A DNA stretch of 64,000 nt from Planctomycetota bacterium (GCA_028289345.1 JANQQL010000033.1:248001-312000), one strand, 5' to 3'; shown: positions 9,183-19,147, counted from the first letter of the stretch. Numbers and translations are program-made. Notes: generated by a model from the sequence alone, not told the origin.

Positions 9183-10088
9183 CTAGAAGCGGTAGCTTAG
9201 CGCAAGCGAGAGGGCGTAGGTGAATCGAGACCCTTCGTCGTCAACCAAGGGGCTGCGGGCGGCTCGAGAGAAGTAGTACTCGAACTCGCCGCCGGCGAGC
9301 ACGCTCCAGCGGTCGGACAAGAAATACTCGAGGCCAAGATCGACGGTCGACGACTTCAGGCCGGCGCCGGGTGCGTATCGAGAAAACGAAGTACGCATGG
9401 CCTCATTTCGGGAGACGGCGAACTCTGTGGCCATGTGTTCGGCGTCGCCAAAGCTCACGTCGATCCCGGCGGCAACTCGCAAGCGATCTTGCACCAGAAA
9501 ACGATCCCAGCCAACCCCCACAAACGTGACGAAGCCTTTGCCACGGCCGAGAATGTCTGGCTGAGCCACCGCGGCAATGGTGAAGTCTCCGAAGCGTCTT
9601 GCCAGAGTGAACTGCCCCTCGATGGTGTCTTCCCCCTCGTCCAGTCCGCGAAGTGCCGAGTTTTCATCCTCTCGGGCTTCTTCGTACTCCAGCACGGCAC
9701 TGAGCGCCCAATCGTCACCGAGATCGAACACCGCGCCGGCTTCGCCGAGACTCAAGAAGTATCGATGGTTCCAACGGTCTTTGTAAATCACTCGGGCGAA
9801 AAGATCCGGCTCCACCTCGTTGTCGTCGCTTCCCGCGTAGTCGGGTTCACTTTCCAGGCCAAGAGCAAAGTCGAAGTACCACTCATCGGTGTCGTCGGCT
9901 CGGTACCACGGGCTGAACGGGTTGCGATTCTGTGCGCGACGGGGGGGCGTCGTGTCCGGCGCCGAGGTGGAGAGATCCTCGGAGAACTGCCAGGAGGCTC
10001 TCTCGAGTTGGAATTGTTGGAAAGGGACGGGCTGAACTGGTTCGGAGGGAATCGCGCCAAGCATCGACGCAAGCAGCAAGAAGGACAT
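9183..10088 (-). CDS. MipA/OmpV-family outer-membrane protein
   Basis: A roughly 300-residue beta-barrel protein ending in LALSYRF, the aromatic C-terminal signature of outer-membrane barrels recognised by BAM. The mature start contains FALGLESEPDYAGSDD, which fits the family opening in which a tyrosine-glycine-serine-aspartate cluster follows the first strand. Alternating hydrophobic strands run to the end. The ATG at 10088 has AAGGAG seven bases upstream and opens MSFLLLASMLGA, a signal-peptide core; an ATG at 10124 would add a basic n-region (GHRPSRTR) but has no ribosome site. It lies upstream of, and in line with, a two-component system, a common arrangement for MipA genes. Function in the family (MltA interaction, or porin-like) is uncertain. 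Confidence 0.65.
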   Translation of the reverse strand: MSFLLLASMLGAIPSEPVQPVPFQQFQLERASWQFSEDLSTSAPDTTPPRRAQNRNPFSPWYRADDTDEWYFDFALGLESEPDYAGSDDNEVEPDLFARVIYKDRWNHRYFLSLGEAGAVFDLGDDWALSAVLEYEEAREDENSALRGLDEGEDTIEGQFTLARRFGDFTIAAVAQPDILGRGKGFVTFVGVGWDRFLVQDRLRVAAGIDVSFGDAEHMATEFAVSRNEAMRTSFSRYAPGAGLKSSTVDLGLEYFLSDRWSVLAGGEFEYYFSRAARSPLVDDEGSRFTYALSLALSYRF

Positions 10089-10897
10089 GAGAACGCTCCT
10101 TGTACGCGACGGACGGTGCCCCATGCACCATCGGGGCTCTTTCTTAGGAAGACCCCGGTCGCGGAACTGTCGAAGCGATGTCGAATCTTCGTGGATTGGA
10201 TCGACGCGGACGCACCTCGGACCTGGCGAAGCTTGAACCTGCGCGAAGGTCCTTCGGGTCGTCACTCTCGGAGGGGCGTCCGCTCCGCGCGAAGCGAACA
10301 CGAATGACTCCCTGGATTCCCCTTTGGATCAGGCTTCTGCCACGTCTTGGGGAGCCGTGCCTCATCGGGACCTCTGACCGGCTTCTCGCGGTTGCGGAGA
10401 TCAGGGCACGGTGGCAGCAAGAAGGGCAGGCCGTTGGGTCAAACGCAACCAGACGACGAACTTGGACGAGGCGAAGCGGATCGAGTGATTGGTGGGAGCT
10501 CGAAACGACGATCGACGGTCTGGGGGCATCCTGAGCGACTCGATCACGGGGATCGCCCCGCGAGGGAGCCACCGCAGGGATCTCTGACAATGCAGATCCC
10601 CCGCTGTTCCACCTCCCGTTGCTTTGACCCAAATGCCGCGCGGATCGTCGTGATTCACGAACGGGAGAGCGACTTGCTGGAGAGTCGGCGGCGCGTCTCG
10701 GAGTTCCCTGCCTCCAGCCGTGGGTACGGAGGAAGCCTCGCCGAGAGTCATGGCCGATCGCACGCCCTTGGACATGGACCGCCCGCGTCCCTCAACTCGA
10801 TCCCGGGCCGTCGAAAAAAGGGTGATCGGGATCCACAGAGCCACCACGGCTTGGGCAGGCAGCCTTTTGACGACTGGATTCGGCTGGTGACACAGAG
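10089..10897. other. Gene-poor region between mipA-like gene and tRNA-Ala
   Basis: About 800 bases in which several frames are open on both strands, none with a recognisable domain, consistent ribosome site or plausible composition. The promoter of the mipA-like gene should lie near 10100-10200. No repeat, terminator or second RNA gene was recognised. Confidence 0.4.
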
Positions 10898-10973
10898 TGG
10901 TGGATGGCATGGGGCTCGAACCCACGACCTCCGCATTGCGAACGCGACGCTCTCCCAACTGAGCTAGCCACCC
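10898..10973 (-). tRNA. tRNA-Ala (anticodon CGC)
   Basis: The 76-base minus-strand sequence folds as a complete cloverleaf: acceptor GGGTGGC/GCCATCC with the alanine-specific G3-U70 wobble, D-stem GCTC/GAGC, anticodon stem with loop TTCGCAA (anticodon CGC), T-stem GTGGG/CCCAT with loop TTCGAGC, discriminator A and an encoded CCA at 10900-10898. It reads GCG codons, which are frequent in this GC-rich genome. A truncated copy lies at 6945-7020 in the same orientation. Confidence 0.95.
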
Positions 10974-11039
10974 ACCGTGGGCCGAGGATTCTACCGGTCG
11001 ATCCGCTGGAGATCGAGGGGCCGATCTCTTGGCGGGAAA

Positions 11040-14000
11040 TCACCCGGGTTGGGCGGCACCGGCGACCGGCGCGGGAGTTTCCTCGGTCTTGCGGCGGAAG
11101 CGGGCGAAGCGCATGAGCACGATGCCCAGGTCGTCCAGCAAGCTGTAGGCGAGGGGCACGACCCACAGGGTGAACACGGTGGTGAAGGCGAGACCGCCGG
11201 CGACGCCAATGGCCAAACCCTGGAACGAGAACCCGTTTCCGTCGGGCTTCGAAAGGGCGATGGGGAGCAGACCCGTGATGGTGGTCATGGCGGTCATCAG
11301 CACCGGACGGACTCGGTCTTGGACACCTTGGAGCACGGCGTCGCGGCGAGGCAGCCCGGTGTGGCGTAGGCGAATGATGCGGTCGACCAAGACGATGCCG
11401 TTGTTCACCACCACCCCGGCGAGGACGATCATTCCGATCATGCCGATGATGTCCATGGGGGTGTCGGTCAGGAAGAAGGCCCAGTTCGCGCCGGCGATGG
11501 CGAACGGGATGGTGAACAGCACGGAAATGGGCAGGAGCAAGGATTCGAACAGCAGGCCCATGAGGAAGAAGACCAGGCAGACCGCCAGGATCAGGGCGTT
11601 TTCGAGCTCGCTCATGTCGTCCTGGAAGCGTTGCCATCCGCCGGACTGATTCCAGCGATAGCCCTCCGGGAAGTGCACTTCGGACAAGAGCCCCTGAAGG
11701 TGCGCGGCGTTGCTGCGCAGGTCCTTGTTGCGCGGCTTGAGGCCGACGACGTCGGTGGTCTTGCCGTTCTGTCGGAAAATGCTGCGAGGCGCCAACTGGT
11801 GATCCAGGGAAGCGATGGCGGCCAACGGCACCGACGCCCCGGAATCAAATCCGGCGATCGGCATCTCTCCGAGCCGCGCACGATTCGGATAGTCGGGCTC
11901 GTCGTATTCGACGATGATCGGGATGTCGGTACGGTCGGTCTGCATCCGCGACACCATGAAACCGCGCAGAGTCCACTCGACGATCCCCAAAACCGATTGG
12001 CTGTTGGTTCCGAGCCGTTGCATCTGTTCCCGATCGAGGGACAGCAGCACCTCGCGGTTCGGGTCATCTTCCTCGCCGACCTTTTCGTAATAGTCGTCAT
12101 TGCGGGCGAGGGCGCGAATCTGCTCGGCGATGCGCGCCACCACTTCACTGTCGGGCCCTTCGATCGCCACCCGATTCCACTCTTCGTCTTCGGTGTTCTG
12201 GCGATCGAACGCATTGTCGAACTGGAATTCCACCGCGGCGCGGCGCGGCAGCCTTTCTTCCAGCGTCGCGTACACTTCCTTCTCTTCCTCGGAGGTGAGC
12301 TCGACGTCGTACCAAAGGTTGATCTGACCCTCGCGTCGGTTGAAGTCGACGCCGATGGTTGGGTCACCGATCTCCGCTCGCAGTGGCAACAGCGCCTCTT
12401 CCATGGCGATGACTTCTTTCTCGGCCGCGGAAAGGGTGGTGTTGGCAGCGAACTCGAACTCGATTTCCATTTCCCCGCCGAAACCCGCGAGGTTGTCACG
12501 CACCTCGTTGCCAGCTCCCGCGGCGATTCCGGAATAGAAGAACAGTCCGGCAATGAGCGCGGCGGAGATCCGGTTGTGCAGTGACCAATCCACCAAGCGG
12601 ACCAGCCCCCGGGTCAGGCCCAGCCGCTCAAAGAAGCCGCCGCCGGCAGAAGTCCGTTGCTGATGAGTTCGCGTCAGGTAGCGCGAAGCGACCGGCACGA
12701 TGACAATGGCCAGGACCAACGCCGCCAGCAGCGAGACGCACAGGGGGATGCCGATGGACGTTGTGAACAGTCGAGCGTTCCGGTTCTCGCTCATGAAAAT
12801 CAGCGGCATGAAGACCACCACGGTGGTCAATGTCGCCGTGATCACTGCGAGCATGACCTCCGCGGGGCCTCGGGTGACGGCCTCTTGAATCCCGGTCCCC
12901 TGTTCCCGACGTTTGAAGATGCTTTCGACGATGACCACCGAGTTGTCGACCAGCATGCCGATGGAGATGGTGATCCCCATCATGGAAAACAGATTGAAGC
13001 TATCCCCCGAGAAGTACAGGTACGCCAGGGTGACGATGACCGAGAACGGGATCGAGAGAGCGATCAGCAGTGTGTAGCGCAGGCGACGGAGGAACACCAT
13101 GAGCACCACGCAAGCGATCCCACCTCCCAACGCCGCGTCTTCCACCAGTCCGCGCAGTGAATTCTCGATGGCTTGACCGGCGTTCCAGAAGACCTTGTAT
13201 TCGAACTGCCCGAGGATCGGGTCGTCCGGAATCTCTTCGCGCACCAGCTTCTTGACGGCCTGGCAAACTTCGAAGGTGTTGGCGGAACTCTCCTTGGTCA
13301 CCGCCATGCCCACACCGTATTGGCCGTTGACTCGGAACAGGCTCTCCGGAGCACTGCGGGCCAGCACCACCCGACCCACGTCTTTCAGCGTCAGGCCCTG
13401 ACGAATCGGAAAGTTCTCGATCTCCTCGAGGGAGTTGAAGCGGCCATCGACGCGCACAATGAAGCGCGAACCGGAATCGTCCAGGTCGCCGACGGGAACT
13501 GAAGTGTTGTCATTGGACAAGCGAGTGATCAGGGCGCCGATGTCGACGTTGTTGGCGGTGACCCGATCTTCGTCCAGCCAGATGCGGACCGAACGGGGCT
13601 CGATCCCGAAGAGATTCACATTGGCGACGCCGTCCACCGCCTCAATGCGCGGCTGGAACACTTCCTTGAGTGTGTCTTGGGCAGCTTCGGCTTCCTCCGG
13701 GGGATACATCACGCCGCACCACAGAACCGGCGTGTCTGCGGTCGTCCAGCGGCGAACTTGGACCCGATCGACTTCCCGCGGGAGACGCGGACGCACGCGC
13801 TCGACCCGGTCTGCGACTTCGGCGTAGGCCAGGTCCATGTCCATGGAACCGGGGAAGGAAACAACGACACCGCCCGATCCTTGCCGTGCGTAGGAATAGA
13901 ACTCCTTCACGCCGCGCACGGTGCGCAACTCCTCCTCGAGCGGAAGGATGACCTGCTTCTCGAGTTCCTGAGGATTGGCGCCCGACCAGGGGGCGCTGAC

Positions 14001-14159
14001 CCAGATGCGCGACGAGGCGAATCCCGAGGGCTGAAGCTCAATCGGAATGCGGGCCGCGGCGATCAATCCCATGCCGAGCACCGCCAGAACCAGCATGAAC
14101 ACGGCCACCGGCCGCGACACCAGGCGTTGGAAGAACCGAACCAGGGGAGACTCAGCCAT
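11040..14159 (-). CDS. RND efflux pump inner-membrane subunit (second)
   Basis: A 1039-residue transporter of the HAE-type RND superfamily, which uses the proton gradient to expel drugs or lipophilic compounds. It has one transmembrane helix at the N-terminus, a large periplasmic domain, six helices, a second periplasmic domain starting near residue 550 and six more helices. GMLVDN (Asp405) matches the transmembrane-helix-4 proton-relay site; the following residue is Asn rather than the second Asp seen in AcrB. GVVVNNGIVLVDRI is the helix-10 counterpart. The gene overlaps the previous RND gene by 8 bases, so both are translationally coupled. No outer-membrane TolC-type factor is nearby. Confidence 0.88.
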   Translation of the reverse strand: MAESPLVRFFQRLVSRPVAVFMLVLAVLGMGLIAAARIPIELQPSGFASSRIWVSAPWSGANPQELEKQVILPLEEELRTVRGVKEFYSYARQGSGGVVVSFPGSMDMDLAYAEVADRVERVRPRLPREVDRVQVRRWTTADTPVLWCGVMYPPEEAEAAQDTLKEVFQPRIEAVDGVANVNLFGIEPRSVRIWLDEDRVTANNVDIGALITRLSNDNTSVPVGDLDDSGSRFIVRVDGRFNSLEEIENFPIRQGLTLKDVGRVVLARSAPESLFRVNGQYGVGMAVTKESSANTFEVCQAVKKLVREEIPDDPILGQFEYKVFWNAGQAIENSLRGLVEDAALGGGIACVVLMVFLRRLRYTLLIALSIPFSVIVTLAYLYFSGDSFNLFSMMGITISIGMLVDNSVVIVESIFKRREQGTGIQEAVTRGPAEVMLAVITATLTTVVVFMPLIFMSENRNARLFTTSIGIPLCVSLLAALVLAIVIVPVASRYLTRTHQQRTSAGGGFFERLGLTRGLVRLVDWSLHNRISAALIAGLFFYSGIAAGAGNEVRDNLAGFGGEMEIEFEFAANTTLSAAEKEVIAMEEALLPLRAEIGDPTIGVDFNRREGQINLWYDVELTSEEEKEVYATLEERLPRRAAVEFQFDNAFDRQNTEDEEWNRVAIEGPDSEVVARIAEQIRALARNDDYYEKVGEEDDPNREVLLSLDREQMQRLGTNSQSVLGIVEWTLRGFMVSRMQTDRTDIPIIVEYDEPDYPNRARLGEMPIAGFDSGASVPLAAIASLDHQLAPRSIFRQNGKTTDVVGLKPRNKDLRSNAAHLQGLLSEVHFPEGYRWNQSGGWQRFQDDMSELENALILAVCLVFFLMGLLFESLLLPISVLFTIPFAIAGANWAFFLTDTPMDIIGMIGMIVLAGVVVNNGIVLVDRIIRLRHTGLPRRDAVLQGVQDRVRPVLMTAMTTITGLLPIALSKPDGNGFSFQGLAIGVAGGLAFTTVFTLWVVPLAYSLLDDLGIVLMRFARFRRKTEETPAPVAGAAQPG

Positions 14160-17100
14160 CGCTCCGCTCCTTGGGGGTCAATGCAGCCAGGATGCGATAT
14201 CCCGTGGGAATCACCAGGAGGGTGAGCACGGTCGAAACCGTGAGACCCGAGATCACAACCAGCGCCATGGGCGCGCGCAACTCGGTGCCTTGGGCGGCAC
14301 CGATGCTTCCCACCAACGGCAGGCCTTGCAACCAACCGGTCAGAGGAATCATCCCGAGAACTGTGGTGACGGTCGTCATCAAGATCGGACGCAATCGGGT
14401 CTTGCCTGCTTCGACGATGGCCTCTTCCAGCTCCAGGCCCGCCTGGCGATTGCGATTGATACGGTCCACCAACACGATGGCGTTGTTGACCACGATCCCG
14501 GCCAGGATCACACTACCCAGCAAGGCAACCACCGAAACCGGAGTGCCTGTCATGGCCAGGGCGGCCACGGCGCCCACTGCGGCGAGAGGAACCGAAAACA
14601 TGATCAACAGCGGCTGAACGAAGGACTCAAACTGGGCGGCCATCACGGCATAGACCAGGAACACCGCCAAGCTCAGGGCGAGCAGCAGTGATCGCAGTGA
14701 GGCCTCCATCTCTGCTTTTTGGCCACCCACCTGCAAGTCCACCGTGGGGGGATGGGGAACCGTGGCGAGGCGCTCTTCGACCCGGTCGGTGACGCCCCCC
14801 AGGTCGAAGCCGCCGGTCGAGGCGCTGAGGACCGCCGCTCGACGATTGCCGACGTGGCGGATCTCGCTCGGACCATCGGCGATGCGAAAGTCCGCAACGG
14901 CGCCCAAAGGAATCGGACGCTCCGCGGTGGGATTCACCGGGAGGTCGCGGAGCTGATCCACATGCTGCATTTGGGAGAGGTCGGCGCGCACCCGGATGTC
15001 GATGCGCTGATCCGGTCCCGGAAAGGTCGACGAGACCTCGCCTTCCACCGCGATGCGTAAACGTCGCGCCACCTCAGCCAACTGCAAGTTGTGTTCAGCT
15101 AGCCGCTCGCGATCCAAGGAGACCAAGACTTCCGGATTGCCGCGTCGCACCGAGGTGCGGACGTCGACGATGCGATCCATGGAACGCAGCTCGGATTCCA
15201 CAGACTTGGCCAGGCGCTGGATCTCCTCGAGATTCTCGCCAAGGACTTCGATTTCGAGCGGGGCGTGCAGTGCCAGAAGGGTGGGACGGCGGATGTTGAA
15301 TTTGGCGAGGGAGATTTCCTTCGACAGTTCCGCGCGGATGGCCGCTTCCACCTCGGCTTCGATGTCTCGCGCCCCTTCTCCAGTTTCTGTTCGGATCAAG
15401 ATGCGAGCGGTGTGGGGGCCTTCCTCGTCGGTGCTGATCGACTCCCGGTCGGCACCGGAGACCACTGCCGATTCCACGACTCCGGGAACTTCCCGCAACT
15501 TCTCCTCGATGCGAGTGGCCAGAAGGTCGGTTTGGTTCAAGGGTGACCCGGCGGGGAAGATCAGCTCTGCGGTCAGCTCACTCTGGTACACCTCGGGCAG
15601 CAGTTCCCGGCCGAGATTCCCCACCGACCTCCAAGCGAGGAACCCGCAGACCGCCGCGGCAATGACAACCAGCGAGGGAGCATGCAGAGCCGCACGCAGG
15701 AGCGGGGGGTACATCCGCTGAATCCCCCCCAAGAGCAAGCCGACTCCTGCCGAGAGCGGGCGCAACAGAACCGTCAGCGTGGCGAACAAGGCGATGGCAA
15801 TCCAGCGAATCAACGCGGCGCAAAGCAGCCCGGTCACGATCAACAGCCGCCCCTGCAAGACGAAGAGCATCTCCGCCAGCCACCAGCCGCCGGCGAGGAA
15901 CAGGGCGCTGCCGACCACGGAATAGGTCATCAACGCCTGTTCGGTGGATCGCATTTGCTCGACCACCGCTTCGCCGCTCTTGTCCTCCAACTCTTCCAGC
16001 TGCTCGGCGAGAAGCCCGGTGTAACCGAAGATCGAGAGCGCGATCAGCAGCAGCACGATGCTGAGGACCCAGTGGGAGCGCTTCTTCGGAAATCGAAATC
16101 CGCCGAACCACCAGCCAAGCTTGCCAGGTTGCCAGCGGGAAGCGGGCGAGGAATGATCCGGCGCGGAGGCCTCCTCATTGGTTTCGACTTGCCTCGACCG
16201 ACCCCGATCCAATCGAGCAGCGATGCCCGGAATGAAGTACAGGGCCACCGCCAAGGAGATGCCGAGAGAAGCGACCACCGTCAACGCCTGATCGCCGAAG
16301 GTCTGCCCCGCAACGCCTTCGACGAAGACGATCGGAGCGAACACGGCAATGGTGGTCAAGGTGGAGGCGGTGACAGCGCCGCCGACTTCCTGCACTCCTC
16401 GCAACGCCGCCTGCAGCGGCGAATCCCCCTCGTCGCGACAACGCGCAATCGACTCCAACACCACGATGGTGTTGTCCACCAACATGCCAATGCCGAGCGC
16501 CAGTCCTCCCAAACTCATGACGTTGAGTGAGACGCCGGAGAGATACATGGGACCAAAGGTGGCGACGACCGAGATCGGAATCGACAACCCGACCACAAAC
16601 GTTGCAGAGAGTCGCCCCAGGAACAAGTAGCACACCAGAATCGCCAGAGCTCCCCCGACGATGCCGGCGGTGCGTACTTCGTCGATGGAAGCACTGACAA
16701 AGTTCGCCTGATCGCTCAACAGGGTCAGCTGCAAGTCAGAGGGCAGTTTGCGTTCGATGTAGTTGGACATGCGTTCGCGAATCAGCGCTTCGCGCGCCAG
16801 ACGATCGTCGCTTTTCTTCTTTTTGGCCGCTGCCTCGTCTTCCTCGTCGTCCTCCTGCTCGGCAGCTTGTTTGGCGCGTTTCGCGGCTTTCTCTGCTTGC
16901 TCTTCCCAGTACTCTTTTTGGGCCTCGGAGCCAAACAGGCGATCCTTGACCAACTTGGCCGTTTCGACGATGTTGGCGCCCGCTTCTCGGAACACGTCCA
17001 CTTCCACAGCTTCGGCGCCCGCCACCCGGAGCACGACGTCGCGGTCTTTGTGGGTTCGCGCGACGAATCCCAGGTCTCGCAGTTTGATGAAGCGGTCGCC

Positions 17101-17850
17101 CCGAACGACGATCGGAAGGTCTTCAATTTCGCCGAGAGTTCGGAACTCGTTCAAGGTCCGAACGACGTACTCCACCGCTCCCTCTTCCAACGTCCCACCG
17201 GGGACGTTGAGGTTCTCCTCTTGAAGACGTTGCAACACGTCCTGACTGGAGACCTGGTAGGCCGCCAAGCGCTGAGGATCGAGACGGATCTGAACTTCGT
17301 CCTCGAGACCGCCACGGACCTTGACCGCAGCGACGCCTGGAATGCCCTCCAACTCCCGCTCGATTTCCCGCTCCGCCGTGTCGCGCAAGCGCACCAGATC
17401 GTCGGAGCCGGACAAGGCGACGCGGAGAATCGGGTCCAGGCTCGGGTCGTAGCGCAGGATCAGGGGACGATCGACACCATCCGGGAGGAACACTCGATCC
17501 AGTCGCTCACGCACGTCTTGGACGAGGAACGGCAGGTTGGCTCCCCATTCAAACTCGAGAGTGATCTCCGAAATCTCGGCGCGGGACGAGCTGTGCATGC
17601 GCACCAAGCCACCAACGGTGGCAAGAGCGTCTTCGAGTCGTTCGGTGACCCGTTCTTCCAGATCTTCGGGCGCGGCACCTTCGTAGGAGGTGCGAACGAC
17701 CAATGATGGGTAGTTGATCGGGGGAAGCAGGTCGACGGGGAGCTTCCCCAAGGACACGACCCCGAACACCGACACCGCGAGCACAATCATGGCCATGCCC
17801 ACGGGACGATGGATGCCGAGGGCGAGAAGCCCTTGGGGTGCTTTGTTCAT
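14152..17850 (-). CDS. RND efflux pump inner-membrane subunit (first, enlarged)
   Basis: A 1232-residue RND transporter, some 190 residues longer than usual. The N-terminal helix, porter domain and GMLVDNTIVVLE (Asp459) site are normal. Two additions stand out. Residues about 302-365 are a highly charged Glu/Lys/Ala stretch (with DDEEDE and AAAKKKK) inserted in the first periplasmic domain and probably helical. The middle, where a cytosolic loop normally joins the two halves, carries at least three extra hydrophobic segments (around WVLSIVLLLIALSIFGY, VVGSALFLAGGWWLAEM and LLIVTGLLCAALIRWIAIAL). It overlaps the adaptor gene by 4 bases and the second RND gene by 8. Two RND subunits with one adaptor resembles MdtABC; a heteromeric pump is inference. 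Confidence 0.85.
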   Translation of the reverse strand: MNKAPQGLLALGIHRPVGMAMIVLAVSVFGVVSLGKLPVDLLPPINYPSLVVRTSYEGAAPEDLEERVTERLEDALATVGGLVRMHSSSRAEISEITLEFEWGANLPFLVQDVRERLDRVFLPDGVDRPLILRYDPSLDPILRVALSGSDDLVRLRDTAEREIERELEGIPGVAAVKVRGGLEDEVQIRLDPQRLAAYQVSSQDVLQRLQEENLNVPGGTLEEGAVEYVVRTLNEFRTLGEIEDLPIVVRGDRFIKLRDLGFVARTHKDRDVVLRVAGAEAVEVDVFREAGANIVETAKLVKDRLFGSEAQKEYWEEQAEKAAKRAKQAAEQEDDEEDEAAAKKKKSDDRLAREALIRERMSNYIERKLPSDLQLTLLSDQANFVSASIDEVRTAGIVGGALAILVCYLFLGRLSATFVVGLSIPISVVATFGPMYLSGVSLNVMSLGGLALGIGMLVDNTIVVLESIARCRDEGDSPLQAALRGVQEVGGAVTASTLTTIAVFAPIVFVEGVAGQTFGDQALTVVASLGISLAVALYFIPGIAARLDRGRSRQVETNEEASAPDHSSPASRWQPGKLGWWFGGFRFPKKRSHWVLSIVLLLIALSIFGYTGLLAEQLEELEDKSGEAVVEQMRSTEQALMTYSVVGSALFLAGGWWLAEMLFVLQGRLLIVTGLLCAALIRWIAIALFATLTVLLRPLSAGVGLLLGGIQRMYPPLLRAALHAPSLVVIAAAVCGFLAWRSVGNLGRELLPEVYQSELTAELIFPAGSPLNQTDLLATRIEEKLREVPGVVESAVVSGADRESISTDEEGPHTARILIRTETGEGARDIEAEVEAAIRAELSKEISLAKFNIRRPTLLALHAPLEIEVLGENLEEIQRLAKSVESELRSMDRIVDVRTSVRRGNPEVLVSLDRERLAEHNLQLAEVARRLRIAVEGEVSSTFPGPDQRIDIRVRADLSQMQHVDQLRDLPVNPTAERPIPLGAVADFRIADGPSEIRHVGNRRAAVLSASTGGFDLGGVTDRVEERLATVPHPPTVDLQVGGQKAEMEASLRSLLLALSLAVFLVYAVMAAQFESFVQPLLIMFSVPLAAVGAVAALAMTGTPVSVVALLGSVILAGIVVNNAIVLVDRINRNRQAGLELEEAIVEAGKTRLRPILMTTVTTVLGMIPLTGWLQGLPLVGSIGAAQGTELRAPMALVVISGLTVSTVLTLLVIPTGYRILAALTPKERSDG

Positions 17851-19025
17851 TCTTCGGCCAGTTCCACCGGATCACCGGTCGTGAGTCGGTCCGCTCCTAC
17901 CACCACCACTTGATCTTCCGGGAGCACGCAGTTTTCACCCGGGAGCGCTTCCAGGGAATCGGGGTCCTCGAAGCCTGGTGTGATTTCCACGCGAACCGCT
18001 TCGCCGTTGCGGGCCACGAAGCAGTAGGGGCGACGGCCCTCGTAAAGAAGCGCACGCTTGGGAATCAACAGCGCTTGTTCGTGGCGATCCAGGACCAGGA
18101 CGATGCGAACCAGGATGCCGGTGGGGATGGTGACGTTGTCCGCATCGAGAGCGGCGGTGACTTTGACAGTTCCGCTCCGCGCGTCGATGGTCGGAGAAAC
18201 TCGCTCGATCGAGCCGGTGATCGTGACTCCCGGCATGGCTTCGCTGGTTGCTTCCAGGCGTTGCCCGGGAGACAGCATGGCCAGTTCCCTCTGAGGCCGG
18301 AAGAAGATCGCCTTTGGCGCGGACAGGTCCGTGACCTGGAACGCCCTTTGGCCCACGGTGGCATAGTCTCCCGGAGAAACGTCGCGAGCCGTGATCGTGC
18401 CGGCGATGGGAGAGCGCAGGGTGCATTGGTTGAGATCGAACTGCGCCCGATCGACCGCAACCTGGGCCGCCTCGAATGCCGTCTCTTTGACGACCACGTT
18501 CTGAGCGCTGGTTTCCAGTTCGCGAGTCGTGATCAACGGGACATTGCCGTCCTGATCCTTCGCCAAGGCCTGGTCACGATCGTAATCGCGGCGCGACTGG
18601 GCCAAGTCATCACGCGCTTCTTGCAGGCGAACCTGAGCCTCGGCCAAGCCGAGTTGGCAAACGTCCGTGCGAAGAAGTGCCAATGGCTGGTCCTTCTCCA
18701 CGCGATCGCCTTCTTCCACCAGGATTTCTAGAACTGGTTCCGCGCGTTCTGGAATCACGTCCACCACATCCAGGGATTCGACCGTGGCTGTGACTTCCAG
18801 TTTGTGCTCAATCGGCGCAACCTTGACCGGCTCGACACGCACAAGGACGGGATCTCGAACGATCTCCGCAGGACGCTCGTCCTCGACGCGATCTTCCGTC
18901 GCCGCCATGGCATCGGATTCCACGTCCGCGCTGCACGCAGGAATCACGACCAGAAGTGAGAGGAGCGGCGCGGCAGCGCGAGCTCTGGAAATGGGAACGC
19001 GGTTTTTGCGAAATTCCATAGTCAT
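17847..19025 (-). CDS. RND efflux periplasmic adaptor (membrane-fusion protein), lipoprotein
   Basis: A 392-residue membrane-fusion protein that links an RND pump to an outer-membrane channel. The start at 19025 gives a basic n-region and LLSLLVVIPAC, a lipobox ending in Cys, followed by an acidic linker. The biotinyl-lipoyl half-motifs are visible around EPVLEILVEEGDRVEKDQPLA cut in two by a coiled-coil hairpin (about 120-220), with LRSPIAGTITARDVSPGDYA as the returning half given here only as the segment IAGTITARDVSPGDY. A beta-barrel and membrane-proximal domain follow. It is first in the three-gene operon and is separated by 122 bases from the divergent moeA. Confidence 0.87.
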   Translation of the reverse strand: MTMEFRKNRVPISRARAAAPLLSLLVVIPACSADVESDAMAATEDRVEDERPAEIVRDPVLVRVEPVKVAPIEHKLEVTATVESLDVVDVIPERAEPVLEILVEEGDRVEKDQPLALLRTDVCQLGLAEAQVRLQEARDDLAQSRRDYDRDQALAKDQDGNVPLITTRELETSAQNVVVKETAFEAAQVAVDRAQFDLNQCTLRSPIAGTITARDVSPGDYATVGQRAFQVTDLSAPKAIFFRPQRELAMLSPGQRLEATSEAMPGVTITGSIERVSPTIDARSGTVKVTAALDADNVTIPTGILVRIVLVLDRHEQALLIPKRALLYEGRRPYCFVARNGEAVRVEITPGFEDPDSLEALPGENCVLPEDQVVVVGADRLTTGDPVELAEE

Positions 19026-19147
19026 CTCGAGCAGCAGTTCCGCACCATGGAGTCCTGAACTTCCCCAGGAACCCCGTGTCGTTTTCAAAGTCGTGGCAAG
19101 TGGGATGCCATGCGCGATTTCCGAACGAATTCTGGAGCCCATTCTCA

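Noticed and set aside
10144..10967. Long open frames on both strands between the mipA-like gene and tRNA-Ala
   Set aside because: They overlap each other and the tRNA, lack ribosome sites and have composition expected from random GC-rich DNA.
16800..17700. Long plus-strand frames opposite the first RND gene
   Set aside because: They are antisense shadows of a clearly coding RND frame.
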